Positions 23,856 to 34,400 of a stretch of DNA of 64,000 nt are shown in pieces. Position numbers and translations under genes: made by a program. Each line of letters opens with the position of its first letter. Position 1 is the stretch's first letter. The notes under the pieces were generated by a model, which did no database searches, was not told the DNA's origin, and saw nothing but the letters and a program-made list of their open reading frames with translations. This DNA comes from Corylus avellana (lineage: Eukaryota > Streptophyta > Magnoliopsida > Fagales > Betulaceae): positions 10,008,254 through 10,072,253 of the forward strand of contig NC_081546.1 of NCBI RefSeq assembly GCF_901000735.1. The letters are read 5' to 3'.

Positions 23856-25154
23856 TGTAACATCCCCAGTCCGTTAAGACTGAGTTTGCCACTTTTCTTC
23901 TTTTTCAACATAAATTCTTGCAAAGATCTATAAGGTCTATCAGAGTACTTGATTTTAAAAGATACAATAAATGCGTAAAACATTTTTTTCAAGAGATTTT
24001 ATTACAAGCGGAATTAGAAAACATTAGATTTTAGTTGCGGAATATCATATCATTACAATAACTTATATGAAAAGACTTTGAAAATTAATAATTATTCCCG
24101 TCCCCATTCCGGCCTCCTATTCCAGCATCCTTTCTACCTGAAAACAAGAAATAAAACTGAATGAGCCCAAAGGGGGCCCAGCAAGTAAAATTCACAACCA
24201 TAAATGGTTTTACTCCTTGTTCTCAGTTTTGAAAATCATTTTCGCAAATAAATATAATTCTAGCCATAATAATATCTGTATGTACGGTTGCATCTCCCGT
24301 AACATATACATACTATTACATCTAGTAATAGATCATCGTTGTAAATCATTTTTATAAATCATCATCATAATGCATCATTATAAATAATCTTTGTAAATCA
24401 TCATAGCATATCATCGTTGAAAATATAGTATCATTTTCTCATAATGGGGCCCATGTACACTATTACCCCTGTGCACGAGGGTTGCGGGTCCTTGTGACCA
24501 TGGCACTGAACTGTGGCCTCAGCCATGCCCGACCGTCAATTAACTCTTTTTCTTGGTGCACTCAACGGTCTGTTGATGGAATACCACCTTCTGGCATAGC
24601 CTTCTTCAGTGGTTTCGCCTCCATCCGAGTATCGGTACCGAACTCTTCTCATTCTTACTTATCTTGGGGCCAAAAATACTCTCCTCCATACATGTGCCCT
24701 CATTTCATAAACATTTATCTCATCGCTTGTACTTTTCTTTGTACTTCTTTTGATGCATCTTAGGGCAACATGTAGGAGGGTTTATCATCATTTTTCTTTC
24801 TTATAATCATCATCATTTCTCAACTTTCTTTTCTCAAAATGGAAACTTTTTCAAATATAAACTTGTTGTACTTAGAAAGCGTTTAAAGAAATAGAAACTT
24901 TCTAGATAATTCATTTAGAAATCCTTCATGCATGCAACATAACTTCATAATACGTAAATAAAATAATCATTTACAATTTACTAAAGAATGAATAAATAGC
25001 ATGACATGAAGTAACTTTAGAAGGGTAGTGAATTTACTTACCTCTAGACTGAAGCTAAAAGTGGTATGAAGGAATCTAGTTGCTCCAATATGACTAACAC
25101 CACTAGTATATCTTTTGAAACTAATTTCTAAAGTCCTCTATCTCTTGTGTTCTT
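23856..25154 (-). mobile_element. LTR2, cut by an assembly gap
   Basis: Begins TGTAACATCCCC and follows LTR1 closely through the section with GTTGCGGGTCCTTGTGACC, then runs into Ns at 25155 before reaching the 18-bp minisatellite. The sequence resuming after the gap restarts upstream of an LTR rather than continuing this one. Confidence 0.85.
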
Positions 25155-25254
25155 NNNNNNNNNNNNNNNNNNNNNNNNNNNNNNNNNNNNNNNNNNNNNN
25201 NNNNNNNNNNNNNNNNNNNNNNNNNNNNNNNNNNNNNNNNNNNNNNNNNNNNNN
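25155..25254. other. assembly gap (100 N)
   Basis: Exactly 100 N, the usual placeholder for unknown length. Sequence right of the gap (25255 onward) repeats 23825 onward. Confidence 1.
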
Positions 25255-25285
25255 AACCTTATAACCTTTGCTCTGATACCAAAAT

Positions 25286-27141
25286 TGTAACATCTCCAGT
25301 CCGTTAAGACTGAGTTTGCCACTTTTCTTCTTTTTCAACAAAAGTTCTTGCAAAGATCTATAAGGTCTATCAGAGTACTTGATTTTAAAGGATACAAAAA
25401 AATGTATAAAACATTATTCAAGAGATTTTATTACAAGCGAAATTAGAAAACATTAAACTTTAGTTGCGGAATATCATATCATTATAATAACTTATATGAA
25501 AAGACTTTGAAAATTAATAATTATTCCCACCCCATTCCGACCTCCTATTCCAGCATCCTTTCTACCTGAAAACAAGAAATAAAACTGAATGAGCCCAAAG
25601 GGGGCCCAGCAAGTAAAATCCACAACCATAAATAGTTTTACTCATTGTTCTCAGTTTTGAAAATCGTTTTCGCAAATAAATATAATTCTAGCCATAATAA
25701 TATCTGTATGTACGGTTGCATCTCCCGTAACATATACATACTATTACATCTAGTAATAGATCATCATTGTAAATCATCTTTATAAATCATCATCATAATG
25801 CATCATTATAAATAATCTTTGTAAATCATCTTAGCATATCTTCGTTGAAAATATAGTATCATTTTCTCATAATAAGGCCCATGTACGCTATTACCCCTGT
25901 GCACGAGGGTTGCGGGTCCTTGTGACCATGGCACTGAACTGTGGCCTCAGCCATGCCCGACCGTCAATTAACTCTTTTTCTTGGTGCACTCAACGGTCTG
26001 TTGATGGAATACCACCTTCTGGCATAGCCTCCTTCAGTGGTTTCGCCTCCATCCGAGTATCGGTACCGAACTCTCATCTTATCTTATCTTGGGGTCAAAA
26101 ATACTCTCCTCCATACATGTGCCCTCATTTCATAAACATTTATCTCATCTCTTGTACTTTTCTTTGTACTTCTTTTGATGCATCTTAGGGCAACATGTAG
26201 GAGGGTTTATCATCTTTTTTCTTTCTTATAATCATCATCATTTCTCAACTTTCTTTTCTCAAATTGAAAACCTTTTCAAATATAAACTTGTTGTACTTAG
26301 AAAGCGTTTAAATAAATAGAAACTTTCTAGATAATTCTTTTAGAAATCCTTCATGCGTGCAACATAACTTCATAATACATAAATAAAATAATCATTTACA
26401 ATTTACTAAAGAATGAATAAATAGCATGACATGAAGTAATTTTAGAAGGGGTAGTGAATTTACTTACCTCTAGACTGAAGCTAAAAGTGGTATGAAGGAA
26501 TCTAGTTGCTCCAATATGACTAGCACCACTAGTATATCTTTTGAAACTACTTTCTAAAGTCCGCTATCTCTTGTGTTCTTTCTTTCTTGTAGCGCTTGGT
26601 CTCGCCCTTTCTCTCTCTGTTCTGTGTAAACACTCTTAGAAAGAAGAAAGACCGAGTAAAAAGCGGAAGAAGGAAGAATATATGCAAGAGATGGGAGAGG
26701 AGATGAGTGGTGAAAATTGTGAAGGAGAAGAGCTCTATTTATAGGAGAAAATCAAATACTATTCTACCTTCAATTTACAATTATACCCTTCATTTTACTA
26801 TTTCACCAACCCTATACTATTTCACCAACCCTATACTATTCCACCAACCCTATACTATTTCATCAACCCTATACTATTCCACCAACCCTATACTATTCTA
26901 CCAACCCTATACTATTCTACCAACCCTATACTATTTCACCAACCCTATACTATTCTACCTTCTTATTCTACCATCCTTATACCTACCATTTACTATCGTA
27001 TTATTTCACCAATTACCATTCTCTAATTACCACTCTCATAAATTTCCCAAGAATTAAAATCCTTAGCTACAATGGATATTAAAATAACATCATTATCAAA
27101 ATAATCTATTTAAATAGCTTTGAAAATTCTGGGGCACTACA
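25286..27141 (-). mobile_element. LTR3 (5' LTR in the element's sense, 1.86 kb)
   Basis: TGTAACATCTCC...GGGGCACTACA, followed by TSD TTTTA at 27142. Very similar to LTR1, with scattered substitutions. It holds a longer 18-bp minisatellite than LTR1 (26795-26955). The primer-binding site lies at 25270-25281. Confidence 0.88.
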
Positions 27142-28225
27142 TTTTACCCCTCAATCTCATTCATATTTTGATCATTTTGAAATAGAAATTTTAGTTTTGT
27201 CCCTACTTAGACTTTATGCTTTATGAGGTATTGATGGCTATAGATGTATGAAGAGAGCAATTTGATAGCAGAGCATGTCTTAAAGAGTGGTTTGTTTAAT
27301 TTTAAACATTAGGGACTGTTTTGATAAAAGCCTAAATCTTAGGGACCTCTTCAATAATCAATATTTTTCCTATATTTTTTGTCAAGAATTGGAGGCATTC
27401 CCATTCTTGATCATCCGTTGTTTATTGTCTAAAACATTGTGTGAACTATGTGCCCTAGATTGGTCTTGTACTTGTGATCAGAAATCTAATTTTCTTCCTT
27501 TGATATTTAATTATTTATGGACACAATTTATAGATAGTTTCATGCCTGCAAAGAAATGTCAACTATCAAAAGCTAGGAGCAAAGTTACCTAGAGGTGTAT
27601 TACGATGAGGGCCAAGTGTTATATTTAAATATTTAATTAAATGATTTTAATTTAAAAAATTCTTCTTTCTTTTTGCCCTTAATTTTTTTTTTTTTTTCAA
27701 TGATTTGCAAAATTCATCTCTGTTATGAGACATTTAATTTCAACAAATTACAGATATTATATTTTGTGTTGAAATATACATAATTCTTTTTTAGTGGTAT
27801 GTAATTTGAGCAAAATTAAATTTTTTTACTAAAAATTATTTTAATAAATGAACTTAGTCAATATGCTTACTTGTTTTAACTTTTAAGTTTAGGTGAAATT
27901 ATGAATTTAGTAATTTCTTTTGGAGTACAATTTGTCAATTACGGTCACTTTCCATTTTTTTTTTCTTATCCTTTATTAAATTTTTTGCATTGACTATATT
28001 GATGTATTAGTATTATTATTACAATTTTGAATTTTAATTTTTTTTTTTTTTAATTTTATAGTTTAGGGTAATCGGGTCGTGTCGGGTCGTGTCTACCCGA
28101 TTAGACCCGGTTATTTTAAACAGGTAAAACGGGTTGTGTCAAGTTACCCGGGTCGTGTCTGTGTATGGGATAATCGTGTAACGGGTATCCTCGGGTCGTG
28201 TCAGGTACCCATTTTGTCACCCCTA
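27142..28225 (+). mobile_element. hAT transposon relic, copy 2, right part
   Basis: Resumes hAT copy 2 right after the LTR element: ATTTTACCCCTCA and the TTTTGATCATTTTGAAATAG block match copy 1 (antisense, near 7155-7080). Ends TTTTGTCACCCCTA at 28225, followed by TSD GCATGAAG. It contains an extra block (about 27232-27605) absent from copy 1. Confidence 0.88.
27232..27605. mobile_element. about 370-bp insertion within hAT copy 2
   Basis: Copy 1 (antisense) reads TATCGATGAGGGCC without interruption. In copy 2 the same site reads ATTGATG, then about 370 bp, then ACGATGAGGGCC, so GATG may be a short target duplication. The insert has no convincing ORF or terminal repeats; its class is unknown. 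Confidence 0.5.
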
Positions 28226-28554
28226 GCATGAAGGTCATGGCTGGCAATGTGGTTGGGGGGCTTGGAGGAAGCAAGTTGGTCATGGCTGGCAAGGTGGCTT
28301 GGGGGCTTGTAGCATGCAAGAAGGCCATGACTGGCAAGGTGGCTGGGCGGCTTGCAACATGCAAGAAGGCCATGGTTGGCAAGGTGGCTAGGGGGCTTGC
28401 AGTATGTAAGAAGGCCATAGTTGGCAAGTTGGCTGGGGTACTTGTAGCATGCAAAAAGGTTATGCCTGGCAAGGTTGCTTGGGAGCTTGCAGCATGCAAG
28501 AAGGCCATAGCTGGCAAGGTAGCTGGGGGCTTGCAGCACGCAAGGTCATGGTTG
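28226..28554. repeat. 45-bp minisatellite array B, right part (about 7 units)
   Basis: Starts with the duplicated GCATGAAG and continues array B in phase. The first units follow the order seen at about 5505-5600 in array A (a GGAGGAAGCAAG variant, then a TGGCTTGGGGG unit). Open on the plus strand from 28198 to 28569. Confidence 0.9.
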
Positions 28555-29300
28555 GGAACATACAAGTAAGGTATAGCATTGCTTTATTTGCCCTTATTCT
28601 TATCCCATCCATATTTAAATAGTATGATGTTATCACCCTCATTTACCTCACAACGCATCTCATAATTTTTGCACCTACTAAATTACCATTACATTTAACG
28701 TACCCTATAAGGAGAATAAGATGAAATGTTATTAGGTAGAATTCCACCCTTCAAATCGCATAAGCCCGAACCAAGTGACTCATCTACCGAATCAAGATCA
28801 TAATCATCAAAACTGAATGCTGCTTCATTGACGGAATGAACGTGTGCAAAAATATACCTTTATAGATAAACCCTTTTCATTTTCATTTTCTTTTGTATTT
28901 TCAAAACAAAAATATTAACAAATCACTTACAATGCAAACATATATAAAATGTTTTAAACTATTTCTGTCTTTATGTTACTAAAAAATATGTTTTCAAACC
29001 AAAATTTTTTTAAAAAAAAACACTCCTTAAAAAAGTATTAAGAAATGAGCTTTTTTTTTTTGCAGAAGGATGTGAACTAGGAAGTAGGAACATACTATTT
29101 AATTCATCATAAATTGTATCTGGCCCACATAGGATGTGCTTTATTTACTGTTGAAATTTCCCCGCCAAAACTAATGAAAAAAAAAAAATCAAATTAGTTT
29201 TTTCATCAACACTACATTTTCTACAAAATATTCTAAATAAAAATTATAATGTTATCTCCATTGATTTAAAACTTAGATATGTGGGGCCATATGGATCAAT
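28555..29300. repeat. right flank of array B (paralogous to 13286-14000)
   Basis: Direct copy of the flank of array A, from AAGTAAGGTATAGCATTGC to GATATGTGGGGCCATAT. The proximal part is an inverted match to 3540-3890. No gene. Confidence 0.8.
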
Positions 29301-29740
29301 CATATGAATTTTATAATTTGAAAAAAAAAATTATTTTATTATTTTATTTTACATTTTCTTTTTAAAATATAAATAATATATTTCTATTTTATTAGTAGTA
29401 GGACACGTGGCTTATTGTAGACTCTTGGATGAAATCCAACGGCCAAACTTGCATAATTTTAGAAACTGGAATTCCTCCAAAATTTCAAGGGATCCAGATC
29501 AGGTTTAATAACAACATTTCACCATTTCACCAGGAGAATAAAACACACTGTTTCGCTTAAAATAAATACTTGTCAGTCCTATGATTGGCAAAAGAAATGA
29601 ATGTGTATTTTTATGGGCAAAAGCACGGTTTCACTTAAACGTGCTTTTTGATTTTAAACTCATAGTCTAACTTAAAAGGACACTTGGCAGCATTTTAAAT
29701 AGCCACTTGTCACAATTTTATGCTCTCCTCTAATTGACTC

Positions 29741-29804
<64 letters not shown>

Positions 29805-31446
29805 ATTTAATAAGGATTATTAGTTATCAATTAGGATTAATATTAGTTTTATTTTAGCTGCCAAAGAACCATTATGGGAGGGAAGAAATTCGTTTATTCC
29901 CTCCTCTCAATTCTTCTATTTGTCCAAATAATATAGTGGTAAGTTTGGTGATACTTCGGCTAGGTTCATGTTTGTCTTCTCTCTAGATTTGATTTCAGCA
30001 GTGATCTACGGGATCAAGTTTTTTTATTTTCTATTTTTTTGGGTTTCAATTCCCTACGAGAGATCTAAGATCGCTACTCTAAAGGCAAACAAAACCTTTA
30101 TAGTAGCGTTCTTAGGTCTTTAGTCTGTCTTTCATTTTCTCGATAGTTCTTTTCTATGAGCAAATCATTGACCAATGACAGGTGAATTATCAAACATATG
30201 GAAGAATTGTTATTGATAGTAGAGACAACGAGGGAGATTGTATTTATAGCAGAGATGGAAAAGCAAGGAAATCACTGTCTAGTATGGACTGGGCAGTGGC
30301 CAAGGACTTGATTCATCGAAATTTGCTGCATATCTAAAAATTGATTGGGGCGGTGGCATTCAAAGGGTTAAACAAAGTATAGATCAAATTTGGATACAAA
30401 AAATTTCTCAATGTATCTATGATATTACTTTGTTAGAGCAATATGCTCGTTATTATAATTATCGTTGACTTAATTTATCTAACATTCGCCTTTGAGAAGC
30501 TTAGAATTTGTCAAACTACCCTAAAGCCTAGAATTTCCTCAAATTATCCTAACAAAATCATATTATTCATCTTGATTTCCCATTTCGCATAGTGTCTGAA
30601 CCCATATAATGTCATGTAACATAAGATATCATATCATTATGGAAAAGTATTTGATTTCTTCCAAAAGTTGTGTGTAAGAGATGAGACTTTTCTAATCGCA
30701 TCGGCAAGACTCCATTGCCAGTGTAGTGTGAGTTAAATAGCTATGAAAATATATCATACAATCTCATACAAAGAAGTTTTTTTACAAATTGAATTGTAAG
30801 CGTTCCCATAAATCAACTTAAAAAAAGTAATGGTTTCTTAATATGTGAAAAGCACATTTTTTTAATAACACGTCCTTCTCACATACTTTCTAATAACATT
30901 AACAGTGCATACGCAAACTCTTGTCATCTGAAGCCTTAATTTACCTACTAAAATATCGCCATTCCCACATGCTTAAAAAACACAAGTCACATTTTAGAAG
31001 CTGGTTTATAGTAACTCCTGCAACCCAGTTTGTAGGGTTCGTCGGAGACGTTTGTCCAACCTCCTATGATTAGCTTTTATGCATTCTAACACCTTGAGAA
31101 TTGAAAACATGGAAGTCCAAGAGCAGTTGATGTGAATGGTGCCGAAACTGCATTATCGTTTGTATTTTGTTTTATTTCTTTTCTTCCCTCATTTTTTTGT
31201 ATAAAAACATATAGATCTAACAATCATCTAATTGATGTGAATCCCAAATAAAAAGGTACAATTTATTGCAGAGAGGGCAGTAAAACTATGAACTATAACA
31301 AGAATGAAGAAGCTGTATATATGGTAAACCCCTGGACAAGGCAGCTGTATTCAAATCCTCCACAACAGACCTACTATTTTCTTATGCAACCGGCCATCCA
31401 CTTTCCCGTATAAAAGGGGGGCAGTGGAGTAAGGAAATCAACCAGT
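29301..31446. other. intergenic AT-rich DNA with microsatellite and a small hairpin
   Basis: Contains a compound (TA)n(GA)n microsatellite at about 29741-29799 and a 24-bp-arm hairpin at 30062-30118. The remainder, including the 3' flank of the FAP2-like gene (31250-31446), shows no convincing coding sequence; a decayed stretch around 30230-30470 could be an old transposon scrap but I cannot place it. Confidence 0.5.
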
Positions 31447-34400
31447 TCAGCACCTTCTCATGAGATTCGCTACATTTTTGCCAATCTCTGCTTTCGTTTG
31501 CGCCGACACTGGAACATCTCCAATGTACATGTCAAAGAATGCCCCTGAAAAGTAAATTTATGCATCTTTCAATTCTACCCTTTCCTCATTAATCACAAAT
31601 ACCCTCTAATTAGGGGTGAAAAGACAGGTAGTTAACTAACCGCCTTAGACAGTTACGGTTAACCGCTAACCGCCTATATATATTATATTTATATATATAA
31701 AAATACATGAAATGATGTCGTATGTAGTAAGGTATTATCATATTACCATACAAACGACGTAATTTTGTTTTTTGTTTTTTTTTTCTTTTAAAAAGTGGTT
31801 AGCGATTATCAGGATTATTAACCACTAACAGCCGGTTAGCCGTCTAAGCGATTTAGCAAATTTTACTACCTACCTTATATATATATATCGAAAAGGAAAA
31901 GGAAAACTAGTGGAGATAAGATCCACTTACTACACAAATCTTTGCTATGGACTGCTCCAATCTGGTTACCTCCAACTGCAAAAGCAAACAAATGAAAGTC
32001 AATCTCATATGCAAACTGAGAAAGTTTGTGAAATTAATTTCACTCCTTCATCCGGTATGGATTGAAGTAGAAAGTAGACTACAATTTATAACTAGTAGTG
32101 CATTAGCAGCAAAATAAGAACACTGGCCAAAATTAAGGGTGAAGGAGAGGAGAAAAACTTCAATGGAAGCCATCACAGAGATAACTACTTACTTTCTGTA
32201 ATTAGTTGTCCGTCAGCTGTTCGTCGGAAATCAATTGTTGTTCCCTGAAATGTTCCAGGCAAGTTGACGTTAACACTGATACCAATAAAGAAAAGAAATG
32301 CAAAGACTGGTAGCATATTACCGCAGGTATTGGAATATCTCGTGTAAAGTATGAACCAAATGCTCTTAGGCAATGGTAATCGGTGTCTGGGTTTATCTGA
32401 ATAACCAAACAAAGGAGTCAAGAGTAAGCAATAATTTCGTGTAAAGCACAAAAAATGCATTTCCACAATCATTTACCTTCACCAGTCGGCCTCGAAGGGA
32501 TTTCTCGAAAGCACTGCAAGAAGTGTAATTAGAACACTCTAATGAGGAAGATAACATATGAATTTCATCATCAGACACCATTTATCAGTTCACACAATAA
32601 TAATGCTCTCTAGCGGGCTGAGCTAAGCAAAGAAAAATCAGGCACAGTTAAAACTAGCTTGGTTGTACTACACCATCAAAATAAGACTTCAGAGAGAGTA
32701 GGACTTTTAAAAATAAATAATTAGCTGACAAGCCTAGGGCCCGAATGCCTATATCCAACCGATAGCCCAACTGCTTAAACCAAAAGCCAAAAAAGTTCAT
32801 AGCTCAGACAGTTAGCAGATCTTCACAAGCCAAAATGCAGATGGATCAGACAATAATAATTGTGAAAGACAAAAAACCCACATATGTCAAGGCTGTTCCA
32901 ACACCAAATATATGTTTAGAAGAAGATATCTATAACTCACTCTCTCACAGTATTGATTTTCATCCCATTGCAATTCACCACAAGCCTAACAGCCATATTA
33001 ATATCCTCCCTGCATCACCAATGAGAAAGGCTTTCATCCATCATGAAAAATTAGAAGCAAAGCCATGAAATTCAATAAAACAAATTGTCTACGTTCATAA
33101 CCACTGCTGAATACCTGAGAAGATCCTGATAAAAATCCTGGCGTTTATTTAGTTCGTCCACAGAAACTGAAGCATACTTTGGACCCAATTTCTCGCAGAT
33201 GGAGTAAGGATGAACATCTACAAGAAAAAGGATCAAGAAAGAGTATCACAGTGAATGGGAAAATATTGCAGACTTGCACTAAATAACACAGAAGTATAAA
33301 GTGAAATTTAAGAATACTTACAAAAACCAAATGCATAGACCTTAAGAGATTTGATTTTGATTATTTTCATAGTTCTTGATCCAGTTCCAACGAGGACCTG
33401 AAATGCATATAGAAGCTGTTCAAATCTAACACATTTGGTAAGAGAAAAAAGGACGCTTAAACATAAAATACAGAAAAATAGAATATTAGTACCAATAACA
33501 TATATAGAGTGCTCAGTACAAGAAGTCACATGCATGTTAAATTTCATAGGTATTCTAACAATGAATTAAACACCTCAAAGTAGAAAATTTAAAAGTGTTT
33601 CTTATTTATTTTTATAATTTTTAAGAGACACCTATCACGATCCATAGAAGATGCTAGCCACGTCTATGCCATACTCTAAAAAAATTAGTCAAAGTTCCAT
33701 TATAACTCCGTGAAATCACTTATGGAGCCTAATTTCATTTAGTACATAACTAATATGGGATTTAACACTTATGCAACGCTTTTACAATCCACCAACCCAA
33801 TATGAACTTAACACAACACCCTCACAATCTAAAGCATCAAAGTCTCCTCCATTCAAATCTCTAGCATCCTTATCAGAACTTGCATTGTGCTGCAGTATCC
33901 CAGGTCACACGGTGTTATTAAGTTAACTCTGATACCATTTGTTGCGACTTAGGGAAAATGCTAACTATATCTATGTTCTACCTCAAAGTTAAAATTGGGG
34001 CTTCCTAAGATCACTTATAAGCTTGGTTTCACTTAATATACAATAAATGTTAAACTTAGCACTCATGCGACGACTTCACAATACACCCACTCATTGTGGG
34101 CTAAACACAAAACCTTCACAATTTAGGGTATCAGAGCATCAATCACCACAAGTTATCTTCATATATAAAGAGTACTAAATAGGGAACAAACTATAAATGG
34201 GAAAATCACTTGAAAGAATTCTTTTCTTGATAAGTAAAATCTCTTAAGAGAATTCTAAGAATGCATTTGATTAAATCCATTGCCTACATCAACAGAGTTA
34301 AATCTCATGGCTTAGAAACACACATGGTTCTAGTCTAAATAAAAGAAAAAACTTTTCTACCTTCTTTTTTTTTTTTTTTTTTAGGGGGTGGGGTGGGGTG

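Noticed and set aside
24482..24763. Open frame of 93 residues, repeated at 25910-26188
   Set aside because: Lies inside LTR copies; LTR1 has the frame broken, and no domain is recognised.
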